Position numbers and translations under genes: made by a program. This document shows, one piece after another, positions 42,487 to 50,829 of a stretch of 64,000 nt of DNA. Location of the stretch: contig NZ_BAABWS010000001.1 of assembly GCF_040371945.1 (NCBI RefSeq), positions 1,488,001 to 1,552,000 of the forward strand. The letters are read 5' to 3'. Numbering within the stretch: the stretch's first letter is position 1; each line of letters starts with the position of its first letter. The notes beneath the pieces are model-generated. The model saw only the letters and a list, made by a program, of their open reading frames with translations, was not told the DNA's origin and did not search any database. The stretch comes from Litorivita sp040371945. Its GTDB lineage: Bacteria > Pseudomonadota > Alphaproteobacteria > Rhodobacterales > Rhodobacteraceae.

Positions 42487-42987
42487 ATGGAGATGATTGC
42501 AGATATCCTGCTGGTGACCGGCGCGCTTGGCGCGGGCCTCTATTGCTTTGTTCTGGCGCGGCGGCTGAGCCGCTTCAACGATCTGGAAACCGGCGTTGGC
42601 GGCGCGGTGGCGGTGCTGTCGGCGCAGGTCGATGATTTGACCAAAACCCTCGCCGCTGCCCAACAAACCGCCGTGGCTTCGACCCGCTCGCTCGACGGGT
42701 TGACGGATCGCGCCGAGGGGGTGGCCAAACGATTGGAACTCTTGGTCGCCTCCATGCATGACCTGCCCGATCCCGCGGTGCGCCCCGCTGCCCCGCAACC
42801 CGCTCCGCAACAGATGCAGCCCGCCGCAGCCCCACAACCGGCGCCCCAGCCGGTCCCGCAGCCCGTGCCCGAGCCGCAATTCACCGCATCTGAACCCACG
42901 CCCCTGCAACCCGCCGCGGCCTCCGCGCCAGAGCAACCCGCCGAGCCGGTCTTTATGCGCCATTCCGCCGCTGCCGGAGGGCGCTAA
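42487..42987 (+). CDS. Bitopic coiled-coil flagellar-cluster protein, unknown
   Basis: 166 residues from the ATG at 42487 (AAGGGTGACACTT before it). One N-terminal membrane helix (IADILLVTGALGAGLYCFVL) is followed by a short coiled coil (about 30-90, LSAQVDDLTKTLAAAQQTAV), then a Pro/Gln/Ala-rich tail with PQPAPQ-type repeats. It sits between fliL and the motE-like gene, 13 bases after fliL and two before the next gene, so it is certainly cotranscribed with stator genes. Rhodobacter MotF is another bitopic motor protein, but I cannot claim identity. Function unknown; a motor accessory role is inferred. Confidence 0.8.
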   Translation: MEMIADILLVTGALGAGLYCFVLARRLSRFNDLETGVGGAVAVLSAQVDDLTKTLAAAQQTAVASTRSLDGLTDRAEGVAKRLELLVASMHDLPDPAVRPAAPQPAPQQMQPAAAPQPAPQPVPQPVPEPQFTASEPTPLQPAAASAPEQPAEPVFMRHSAAAGGR

Positions 42988-42989
42988 GA

Positions 42990-43646
42990 ATGCGCGCGTC
43001 CAAGAAAGCCGCAAAAGCAGCGGCCAAAACCGCGCCTAAAGCAGGCGCCAAGCCCAAAGCGCGCAAACGTCGGCGCACCGGTCGCGGCACGCTATTGATC
43101 ATCGCCAGCCTGCTGATCGGATCAGCCATGATTCGTATCGGTGGCGACGCGGGCAAGGCCTTTGCCGTTGAGAACAAGAAAGACGCGCCAACGAGCGACA
43201 CCCTCGCTGCGACCCCTGCCGAGGGATGTGCGCCGTCGCCGGATATGGCCGAGATGCTCAAACTCTTCCAAACCCGCGAAGAGCGATTGAAAACCCGCGA
43301 AGCGCAGATGCAAGAGCGGATGCAAGCGCTGGCCGTTGCCGACGAGCAAATCGCGAACAAAATGGCAGAACTGACCGCTGCGGAGGCCGCTCTGCGCGAG
43401 ACTTTGGCACTTGCCGATAGCGCCGCAGAAACCGATATCACCACACTCACAGCCGTCTATGAGAACATGAAGCCCAAAGATGCTGCCGCTTTGTTTGAGG
43501 AAATGGACCCTGATTTTGCAGCGGGATTCTTGGCACGCATGCGTCCCGACGCCGCCGCAGGTATCATGACCGGACTATCCCCCACCGCCGCCTATACGAT
43601 CAGCGTCGTGCTCGCCGGTCGCAACGCCAACGTGCCAAAACAGTAA
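42990..43646 (+). CDS. motE: MotE-like motility protein (MgtE-N-like domain)
   Basis: 218 residues. A very basic N-terminus (KPKARKRRRTGRG) precedes a membrane segment (TLLIIASLLIGSAMIRIGG). A coiled coil from about 85-150 (FQTREERLKTREAQMQERMQ) follows. The C-terminal domain is MgtE-N-like, with TLTAVYENMKPKDAAALFEE and MRPDAAAGIMTGLSP. This matches MotE/FlbB-type proteins. In Sinorhizobium MotE is a periplasmic helper of MotC. It lies directly before motA, which supports a stator function. Confidence 0.85.
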   Translation: MRASKKAAKAAAKTAPKAGAKPKARKRRRTGRGTLLIIASLLIGSAMIRIGGDAGKAFAVENKKDAPTSDTLAATPAEGCAPSPDMAEMLKLFQTREERLKTREAQMQERMQALAVADEQIANKMAELTAAEAALRETLALADSAAETDITTLTAVYENMKPKDAAALFEEMDPDFAAGFLARMRPDAAAGIMTGLSPTAAYTISVVLAGRNANVPKQ

Positions 43647-43724
43647 AAATCTGCACGGCGCAGAGGCTTTCTTAACGCTCGGCTGTCACAGTCGGATCAA
43701 ACCAAAATCGGGTGGAGCACCAGC

Positions 43725-44594
43725 ATGTTCGGTATCATTGGCATCGGCGTCATTTTCGCGATGGTCTTCGGCGGATATATTCTTGCCGGCGGCAAGATGG
43801 GGATCATCATCAAAGCGCTGCCGTTCGAATTGATGATGATCGGCGGCGCGGCGATCGGTGCATTTTTCATCAGCAACGATATCGGCGGCATCAAACATAC
43901 GATGAAGGATGTCGGTAAGGTCTTTAAAGGCCCGAAATGGAAACATGACGATTACCGAGATCTTCTTTGCCTGCTCTTCGAATTGATCCGTCTGGCGCGG
44001 CAAAACCCTGTCGCCATCGAAGAACATATCGAAGACCCCGAAAGCTCGTCGATCTTTTCCAAATACACCAAGATCATGAGTGACGCCGAAGCGGTGAACC
44101 TGATCTGTGACACGCTGCGCTCGGCCTCGATGAATTATGACGACCCGCATCAGGTCGAAGAAGTGCTCGAAAAGCGGATGGAGGCAAACCTGCACCACGC
44201 GCTGCACGGCTCGCATGCCTTGCAGGTGATGGCCGACGGTCTGCCCGCGCTCGGGATTGTTGCGGCGGTTTTGGGTGTGATTAAAACCATGGCGTCGATC
44301 GACCAGCCGCCCGAGGTCTTGGGCAAGATGATCGGCGGCGCGCTCGTCGGCACATTCTTGGGGGTGTTTCTTGCATACGGTATCGTAGGGCCGTTTGCCA
44401 CCAAGGTGAAAGACGTGGTCGAAGAAGACGGACATTTCTATCAGTTGATCCGCGAGGTTCTCGTCGCCAACCTGCACAACCATGCGACCAATATTTGCAT
44501 CGAAGTCGGGCGCCAGAACACACCGTCCCATTGCCGCCCGAGCTTTTCGGAACTTGAAGAAGCCCTTAAGGCGCTCAAATCGGAGGCAGCATGA
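43725..44594 (+). CDS. motA: Flagellar stator protein MotA
   Basis: 289 residues, four membrane segments. The N-terminal GIGVIFAMVFGGYILAGGKM and ELMMIGGAAIGAFFISND are the first two. A large cytoplasmic loop carries the charged residues that contact FliG. The last two helices contain GLPALGIVAAVLGVIKTMAS, with the conserved proline, and LVGTFLGVFLAYGIVGPFAT. MotA with MotB conducts protons to drive rotation. A 78-base spacer separates it from motE-like and holds a TTAAC half-site. The stop overlaps the next gene by four bases (ATGA). Confidence 0.95.
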   Translation: MFGIIGIGVIFAMVFGGYILAGGKMGIIIKALPFELMMIGGAAIGAFFISNDIGGIKHTMKDVGKVFKGPKWKHDDYRDLLCLLFELIRLARQNPVAIEEHIEDPESSSIFSKYTKIMSDAEAVNLICDTLRSASMNYDDPHQVEEVLEKRMEANLHHALHGSHALQVMADGLPALGIVAAVLGVIKTMASIDQPPEVLGKMIGGALVGTFLGVFLAYGIVGPFATKVKDVVEEDGHFYQLIREVLVANLHNHATNICIEVGRQNTPSHCRPSFSELEEALKALKSEAA

Positions 44595-47005
44595 TCCGGA
44601 TCGGATTTGCACTCTTGCTCTTGGCGCTTGGCGCCTTGCCCGCTGCCGCGCAGCGGGTCAACGTGCTTGGCGGCGAGCATGCGGATTTCACACGACTGGT
44701 CTTCTATCTTCCCGACGCCACCGAATGGCGTCTGGAGAAAATGGGCGACAGCCGCATTTTGCGTTTCGAGCGCGACGGGCTCACCTTCAACACCGCGCAA
44801 GCCTTTGACAAAATTCCGCGCAGCCGGATCACGGCGTTGCGCCCGATTGAGGGCGAGAGCGGGGTCCGGCTGGATCTTGCCTGTGACTGCCCGATCGAGG
44901 GCTATTATGTCGGACGCCGGTATCTGGTGCTTGATATCTCCAACGGCGCCCCCAACGCTGCGCCGCCGCCGCCCGCCGCCCCCACTGTTGCCGCCGCCGA
45001 AGCCGCCGCGCAGGCTCAAACTCCGCGCGAGGGCACCCGAGAGACACGCCGTCCGTCTTTGGAATACTTCCCGCTCGACACCGCTGCGGTGCAAACGCCA
45101 TTTCGTCTGGGCTTTGGCATCTCGATGGGCGAAGTCGAAGAACCTGCCGTCCCGCTTCGCCCCGAGCCAAGCGAGACCCAAAATTCGGCAGATCAATATA
45201 CAACCATGCGCGAGGAAGACCTTGGCCGGTTGCAGCGGGTCCAAGAGGCGCAAGATCGCTTGATTGAGCAGATCAGCCGCGCCGCCACACAGGGCCTTTT
45301 GGTGCCGCGCAAAACCACCACAAGCGCCCTGCGCCCGAGCGGCCAGAATGGTGCCGCGGGGCAAGACGCACAGGGCGAGGCGGGTCAAAACCCCCATGAC
45401 GCGCCCATGAGCGCGGAAGAAGCGCTGCAAGAAGCCATGAACCATATCAACCTCAAGGCCGAAACCAGCGTCGATCGCGATTTGATGCGGATGATTGGTG
45501 AATTGCCCTTGGCGAAAAACGGACAAAAATGCCTCGACGGCGGGGATATCGACATCGGCAAATGGGGCGATCCGGAGATCACTTTTGGCCGCGCGGTTGG
45601 CAAAGTGCGCGCGCGCTTGCTTGGCGAGTTTGACAAACCCGACCCGAAGGCCGCCGGTGATCTGGTCCGCCTCTACCTTCACTACGGATTTGGCGCCGAA
45701 GCTCTCGCTGCGGCGCAAATGTTGGACCCCAAGGCCAAAGAAACCAGCGTTTACCATACCCTCGCGCAGATCATGGAGCGCGGATTTGATCCGAGTCTCG
45801 GCCTGATCCACAGCCAGATGCAATGCGACACACCCGTCGCGCTTTGGGCCATTCTCGCCCATGAGGCACTGCCCGCGGCGGCCGGCCCCGATGTCTCCGC
45901 TGCGCTGCGCACGTTTTCGGGCCTGCCGCTGCACCTGCGCGTCCACCTCGGCCCAATGCTCAGCCAACGGTTCTTGGCCGCAGGTATGAAGGATGAGGCC
46001 GAGCAGGTCCTGCGCCTTTTGGAGCGAGGGACCGATGCGCCCGATGCCAAGGCCCATATGGCGCGCGCCGAGTTGGAACTGGCCAAAGGCGAGGTGGAGC
46101 CTGCGGAGAAAACTCTCGACACCGTGGTTTCGTCCAACACCGAGCAATCGCCCGAAGCCCTCGTCAAACTGATCGACACCAAATTGGCACGCGGTGAGCA
46201 AATCTCGCCCGAAATGGCCGACCTTGCGGGGGCCTATGCCTTCGAGCAACGCGAAACCGCCTTGGGGGACGGGCTGCTCCGCGTCAATACTTTGGCTTTG
46301 GCGGATGCGGGTAAATTCCACGAGGCTTTCAAACAGTTGCGACAATTCAAGTCGGGGGCCGCGCCCGAAGCTTACCACGCTGTGCGCTCGCAGGCTGTCG
46401 GCATCTTGACTCAAAAAGCCGCAGATATGACCTTCTTGGAAATCGCGGTGGCGCAACAATTTGACCACATCGCAGAACTCACGCCAGAGGTGGCCAACAG
46501 CGCGGCACGGCGGCTTATCGCCCTTGGCTTTGCCGCCCCCGCAGACCGGTTCTTGGAGCCCAGCGCCGATGGCCCAGCCGGACGCGAGCGCCGGATTTTG
46601 CGTGCCCGCGCCGCGCTCTTGGATGGCCGCCCTCTGCGCGCCGAAGCAGATGTTATCGGGCTTGACGGTGCAGATGCAGACGAAATTCGTGCGCAAGCCC
46701 GCGCCCTGACCGGCGATCATGCCGCCGCGACAGAAGCCTTTCTGGCCCTCGACGATCCGGAGCAAGCCAAACGGCAAGCCTGGCTCGCCGGATCATGGGA
46801 CAGCGTGCAAACCGTGGCCGAGGGCCCGATGGCAGAGGCCGCCGCGCTCATGGTCGCGGCCGATGCCCCGCCCCCAGCGCAACAATCCGAACCCCAAGGC
46901 GTCTTGGCCCGCAACCGCGCGCTTTTGGAGCAAAGCGCAGACGCGCGCGCGCTTCTTGACGGGTTGCTCGACGATCTGCGCGTCGACAACGCGCGCGCAG
47001 AATAA
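44591..47005 (+). CDS. Large exported AMIN-like/helical-repeat protein coupled to motA
   Basis: 804 residues. A signal peptide (IGFALLLLALGALPAAAQ) shows export. Residues about 22-120 look like an AMIN-type beta domain: EHADFTRLVFYLPDATEW, then LDLACDCPIEGYYVGRRYLV before LDIS. AMIN domains direct proteins to peptidoglycan. A low-complexity Ala/Pro linker follows, then from about 270 a long all-helical region resembling TPR-like repeats. The start overlaps motA by four bases, so it is coupled to the stator gene, and sltF follows. Conserved position suggests a periplasmic motility protein; MotC of rhizobia is a functional comparison only. I do not recognise a named family. Confidence 0.82.
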   Translation: MIRIGFALLLLALGALPAAAQRVNVLGGEHADFTRLVFYLPDATEWRLEKMGDSRILRFERDGLTFNTAQAFDKIPRSRITALRPIEGESGVRLDLACDCPIEGYYVGRRYLVLDISNGAPNAAPPPPAAPTVAAAEAAAQAQTPREGTRETRRPSLEYFPLDTAAVQTPFRLGFGISMGEVEEPAVPLRPEPSETQNSADQYTTMREEDLGRLQRVQEAQDRLIEQISRAATQGLLVPRKTTTSALRPSGQNGAAGQDAQGEAGQNPHDAPMSAEEALQEAMNHINLKAETSVDRDLMRMIGELPLAKNGQKCLDGGDIDIGKWGDPEITFGRAVGKVRARLLGEFDKPDPKAAGDLVRLYLHYGFGAEALAAAQMLDPKAKETSVYHTLAQIMERGFDPSLGLIHSQMQCDTPVALWAILAHEALPAAAGPDVSAALRTFSGLPLHLRVHLGPMLSQRFLAAGMKDEAEQVLRLLERGTDAPDAKAHMARAELELAKGEVEPAEKTLDTVVSSNTEQSPEALVKLIDTKLARGEQISPEMADLAGAYAFEQRETALGDGLLRVNTLALADAGKFHEAFKQLRQFKSGAAPEAYHAVRSQAVGILTQKAADMTFLEIAVAQQFDHIAELTPEVANSAARRLIALGFAAPADRFLEPSADGPAGRERRILRARAALLDGRPLRAEADVIGLDGADADEIRAQARALTGDHAAATEAFLALDDPEQAKRQAWLAGSWDSVQTVAEGPMAEAAALMVAADAPPPAQQSEPQGVLARNRALLEQSADARALLDGLLDDLRVDNARAE

Positions 47006-47059
47006 TCCACAAGAAATCCGACACTTCGACGTGATTGACGCGAGATTCATCGCGCCTCG

Positions 47060-47073
47060 TTACCGATTGGTAA
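47060..47073. promoter_or_regulatory. Palindrome TTACC-N4-GGTAA upstream of sltF
   Basis: A perfect five-base inverted repeat spaced by GATT in the 123-base gap before sltF. It resembles a dimeric regulator site, and its TTAC/GTAA ends recall CtrA half-sites, but the spacing is six, not seven. It may allow an internal promoter for sltF-flhA-fliR-flhB. Confidence 0.3.
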
Positions 47074-47128
47074 GACCCCGCGCCTATCGTGAACCTTGAG
47101 CAGCAAAACGCGCATCAAGGATGGTAGA

Positions 47129-47962
47129 ATGTCATCAGTTCAGGCCCGCGCCCCGTATGTAACGGTGGCGCATTTTCCCTCCCATATCTTTCGCCGCTCC
47201 TGCGGCTTTGCGGCGCGCTTTGCCCTGCTGGCGCTAGGTGTTCTATCGCTTATGGCCGCGCCGCAAATCGCGCGTGCGTCCAACGACGTCGCGGCGATTT
47301 GTGATGCCGCCGCCAAAACCGTCAGCCGCGAATCGGGTGTTCCCGTCTCGGTGCTGCAAGCCATCACACGCACCGAAACCGGCCATAAGCGCGGCGGCAA
47401 AATCCGCCCTTGGCCATGGACCGTGAATATGGAGGGCACCGGCAAATGGTTCGACAATGAAGACGAAGCGCGCGCCTATGTGTTTCGCCACTTCAAGCGC
47501 GGCGCGCGCAGCTTTGATGTCGGCTGCTTTCAAATCAACTACAAATGGCACCACAAGAATTTCAGCTCCATCGAAGAGATGTTCGAGCCGATGGCCAACG
47601 CGCGCTACGCGGCCAAATTCCTGCGCGAGCTGTATCAAGAGACCGGAAGCTGGACCAATGCCGCGGGAGCCTATCACTCGCGCACGCCGAAATATGCCAA
47701 CAAATATAAGGCACGCTTCGAGAAATTCCGTGCGGCCATGACCAATACGCCGCCCGATGTCGGCGAATTTCAACCGCGCGAGACGCGGGTGGACCCCGCC
47801 CCCGTTGCCATTGCCGATGCCTCGCCCGTGCGGCGTCAAAAACCGCGCGGTCCGAACAATTTTCCGCTTTTGCAATCCGGCGCGACGGGAGGGCTTGGCT
47901 CCTTGGTGCCCATCTCACGCGGCGGATCGAGCCTCTTTGCTCCGCCCACACCCGAAGGATAA
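47129..47962 (+). CDS. sltF: Flagellar lytic transglycosylase, SltF type
   Basis: 277 residues from the ATG at 47129, after AAGGATGGTAG. Export signal at about 30-50 (FALLALGVLSLMAAPQIARA). The lysozyme-like SLT domain starts around 55, with the catalytic glutamate E83 in LQAITRTETGHKRGG; later blocks are DVGCFQINYKWHHKNF and ARYAAKFLRELYQETGSWTN with AAGAYHS. In Rhodobacter sphaeroides SltF opens the peptidoglycan for rod growth because FlgJ there lacks a muramidase domain. The same pairing is present here: FlgJ at 63270 is rod-binding only. The C-terminal 70 residues are Pro-rich. Confidence 0.88.
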   Translation: MSSVQARAPYVTVAHFPSHIFRRSCGFAARFALLALGVLSLMAAPQIARASNDVAAICDAAAKTVSRESGVPVSVLQAITRTETGHKRGGKIRPWPWTVNMEGTGKWFDNEDEARAYVFRHFKRGARSFDVGCFQINYKWHHKNFSSIEEMFEPMANARYAAKFLRELYQETGSWTNAAGAYHSRTPKYANKYKARFEKFRAAMTNTPPDVGEFQPRETRVDPAPVAIADASPVRRQKPRGPNNFPLLQSGATGGLGSLVPISRGGSSLFAPPTPEG

Positions 47963-47965
47963 ATC

Positions 47966-50053
47966 ATGCCGCCTTTGACTTTGCGTACGATTTTCCAACC
48001 CACGATCTTGCTGGCGCTGGCCTTGATGGCGATCATCGTGATGATGATCCTGCCGATGCCCGCCTTTGTGCTTGATATTGGGCTGGCGGCCTCTTTCGCC
48101 TTGGCAATTTTGATTTTTACCGTGACACTCTTCATCGAGAGGCCCTTGGATTTTTCGGCCTTCCCGACGATCCTTCTGGCCTCGCTGATGCTGCGCCTGT
48201 CGCTCAACGTCTCCTCGACCAAGCTGATCATCGGACAGGGCCATACGGGCACCGGCGCGGCGGGCGATGTGATCGAGGGCTTTGCCAATTTCGTCATGTC
48301 GGGCAGCGTCTTCTTGGGCCTTGTGGTCTTTGGCGTGCTGCTCATCGTGAATTTCATGGTCATCACCAAAGGCGCGGCGCGGATGGCCGAAGTCGGCGCG
48401 CGCTTTGCTCTCGACGGGATGCCCGGCAAGCAGCTCGCCATCGACAGCGACATGTCCGCCGGTGCCATCGACCATGCCGAAGCCAAGGCGCGCCGCGAAT
48501 TGGAGCAGATGGAGACCACCTTCTTCGGCTCGCTCGACGGGGCGTCGAAATTTGTCAAAGGTGACGCGGTCGCGGGCCTGTTGATCACCATGCTCAACCT
48601 CGTGATGGGCCTGATCATGGGGGTCGCGGTGCATGGCATGGCCATCGGCGATGCCTTTGAAACCTATACGATTTTGACCGTGGGTGACGGGCTTGTCACC
48701 CAAATTCCCGCCGTGATCATCTCGATCGCCTCGGCGCTTTTGCTGGCGCGCGGCGGAGACAAAGGCGCGACCGATCTGGCGCTTTTTGACCAACTTGGAA
48801 AATACCCCGCAGCCCTCGCCACGGTTGGCGTGCTCATGGCGCTGTTCGCGCTGGTGCCAGGCCTGCCGTTCATGCCCTTCATGGCGGGCGCGGGGGTCTT
48901 GGGCGGGGCGGCCTTCTATATGTTTAGAACGCAAAAAGCCGAAGAAACCGCCGCCGACACCGCCGATGACGCGCCAGCCTTGCCCGTCGATCGCCCGCTC
49001 GGGGATGTGCTCAATCTCGATGACATCCACGTCGAATTCGCCCCCGATCTGGTCAATATGGTGCTCGATCCTGGCACCGGATTGGACGCACGGATCGCCA
49101 ATATGCGCACCCATGTCGCCACCTTCTTCGGGCTGATCTTACCCGAAATTCGGCTCACCGATGATCCCGGTCTGCCTTCTGGCCATTACGTCATCCGCAT
49201 TCAAGGCGTCGAGCAGGTGCGCGCGCGCCTCTCGCCCGATCAAGTGCTCGCCCTCGTCCCCGATGGCAGCGCCGGACTGCCGCAGGGCGAGGATGTCAAA
49301 GAGCCGGTTTACGGCGCACCCGCGCGTTGGCTAAACCCCAAAGACCAAGAGGCCGCCGCCCTATCGGGCGTCACCATCGTGACCCCGACCGAGGTTCTGG
49401 CCACGCATCTTCTGGAGATCATCAAAAAGAATTTCCCGCGGCTTTTGACGTTGAAATCCCTGCGCCGTCTTCTCGACGAAATGGTCAATCTCACCGATGG
49501 CCATCGCGCCGAAGCCAATCGCAAGATGCTCGACGAATTGATCCCCGAAAAGGTGCCGCTCGACCTCTTGCATCAGGTCATGCGCCTGTTGCTCGAAGAG
49601 CAGGTCTCGGTGCGCAACCTTCCGCTGATCCTCGAGGCCACAGCCGAGGCGCGCAGCATCCATCACCAACCCGAGGCGATTTGCGAACATGTGCGCCAAC
49701 GGCTTGGCTTCCAACTGGTCGCACAGATGCGCCGCGAGGACGGGACAATCCCGCTCATCCAACTCGCGCCCGAATGGGAAGACACATTCAGCACCTACCA
49801 GATCGACAGCGAACGCGGCGGGCTCGACGTGGCGCTGCCGCCTGATATGTTCAACCGCTTGGCCAATTCCGTCTCCGACCGGATCAACGAGGCGGGCGAT
49901 CGCGGCATTTTCCCCGCCATCGTCACCTCGACCCGCCGCCGCAGGTTCTTGCGCACCGTGATGAGCGCCAAGAATATCTCCAATCCGGTGCTCTCGTTCG
50001 AGGAAATCGGGCTTGAGGCGCGGCCCTCCTTGGTTGGGGTGGTCTCGGCCTGA
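47966..50053 (+). CDS. flhA: Flagellar export gate protein FlhA
   Basis: 695 residues. Eight membrane segments in the first 330 residues: LALALMAIIVMMILPMPAFV opens, and the FHIPEP-like conserved region reads LLASLMLRLSLNVSSTKLII then GEGRFALDGMPGKQ-like ARFALDGMPGKQLAIDSDMS. The cytoplasmic nonameric ring domain follows, with KNFPRLLTLKSLRRLLDEMV and VLSFEEI near the end. FlhA receives export substrates and chaperones. It starts three bases after sltF, and its stop overlaps the fliR start by one base. Confidence 0.96.
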   Translation: MPPLTLRTIFQPTILLALALMAIIVMMILPMPAFVLDIGLAASFALAILIFTVTLFIERPLDFSAFPTILLASLMLRLSLNVSSTKLIIGQGHTGTGAAGDVIEGFANFVMSGSVFLGLVVFGVLLIVNFMVITKGAARMAEVGARFALDGMPGKQLAIDSDMSAGAIDHAEAKARRELEQMETTFFGSLDGASKFVKGDAVAGLLITMLNLVMGLIMGVAVHGMAIGDAFETYTILTVGDGLVTQIPAVIISIASALLLARGGDKGATDLALFDQLGKYPAALATVGVLMALFALVPGLPFMPFMAGAGVLGGAAFYMFRTQKAEETAADTADDAPALPVDRPLGDVLNLDDIHVEFAPDLVNMVLDPGTGLDARIANMRTHVATFFGLILPEIRLTDDPGLPSGHYVIRIQGVEQVRARLSPDQVLALVPDGSAGLPQGEDVKEPVYGAPARWLNPKDQEAAALSGVTIVTPTEVLATHLLEIIKKNFPRLLTLKSLRRLLDEMVNLTDGHRAEANRKMLDELIPEKVPLDLLHQVMRLLLEEQVSVRNLPLILEATAEARSIHHQPEAICEHVRQRLGFQLVAQMRREDGTIPLIQLAPEWEDTFSTYQIDSERGGLDVALPPDMFNRLANSVSDRINEAGDRGIFPAIVTSTRRRRFLRTVMSAKNISNPVLSFEEIGLEARPSLVGVVSA

Positions 50054-50829
50054 TGGAAAATGCCGCCGCCCTGCTTGGATGGACCGAGGCCCTTCTTTGG
50101 CAGGGGTTCTTGGTGTTTCTGCGGGTCGGTCCGATGGTCTCCTTGATGCCTGGATTTGGCGAGCAATCGGTATCGGTTCGGGTCAAACTCGGGCTGGCCT
50201 TTGCCTTTACCTTGGTGCTGGCGCCCATCATCGGCCCGATTGATCCAAGCGGCACAATCGCGATGCCTTCGGTGATCCGCTATGTGGTCACGGAAACGCT
50301 CAATGGGCTGCTGCTGGGCATCGGCCTGCGCCTCTTCGTTCTGGCCCTGCAAACCGCAGGATCGATGGCCGCGCAGGCGACCTCATTGGCGCAGATTTTC
50401 GGCGGTGCGGGGGCCGAACCCTTGCCCGCCATCGGTCATGTCCTGATGGTCGCGGGGCTGGCTTTGGCGATGATGCTCGGCCTGCATGTGCGGGTCGTGC
50501 AGCTTTTGGCGCTTTCCTACGACATGCTGCCCGCCGGTGCCTTTCCGGTGCCCTCGGTGGTCAGCCAATGGGGCATCGGACAGGTCAGCCGCGCCTTCTC
50601 TCTGGCCTTCACCTTGGCCGCGCCCTTTATCATCATTTCGGTGCTCTATAACCTCACGCTCGGCGTCATCAACCGCGCGATGCCGCAACTGATGGTCGCC
50701 TTTGTTGGTGCACCGGTGATCACCGGCGGCGCCTTGGCGCTCTTGTTGATCATCTCGCCGGTGATCTTGCAGGTCTGGGTCGAAGCCATGCACCTCTTTC
50801 TCGCCAATCCGTTCAAGGCCGCACCATGA
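50053..50829 (+). CDS. fliR: Flagellar export gate protein FliR
   Basis: 258 residues, strongly hydrophobic with about six segments. LVFLRVGPMVSLMPGFGEQS, LVVTETLNGLLLGIGLRL-like VVTETLNGLLLGIGLRLFVL and AFSLAFTLAAPFIIISVLYN are FliR family features. One FliR joins five FliP and four FliQ in the gate. Overlaps flhA by one base (TGATG) and flhB by four (ATGA), a tightly coupled flhA-fliR-flhB set. Confidence 0.95.
   Translation: MENAAALLGWTEALLWQGFLVFLRVGPMVSLMPGFGEQSVSVRVKLGLAFAFTLVLAPIIGPIDPSGTIAMPSVIRYVVTETLNGLLLGIGLRLFVLALQTAGSMAAQATSLAQIFGGAGAEPLPAIGHVLMVAGLALAMMLGLHVRVVQLLALSYDMLPAGAFPVPSVVSQWGIGQVSRAFSLAFTLAAPFIIISVLYNLTLGVINRAMPQLMVAFVGAPVITGGALALLLIISPVILQVWVEAMHLFLANPFKAAP

Noticed and set aside
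42780..42960. Pro/Gln/Ala repeats as a DNA tandem repeat
   Set aside because: The repetition is at protein level only; the units differ in DNA sequence and length.
44441..46777. Open frame of 778 codons on the minus strand
   Set aside because: Antisense to the motA-coupled gene, whose signal peptide, start overlap and domain pattern are convincing.
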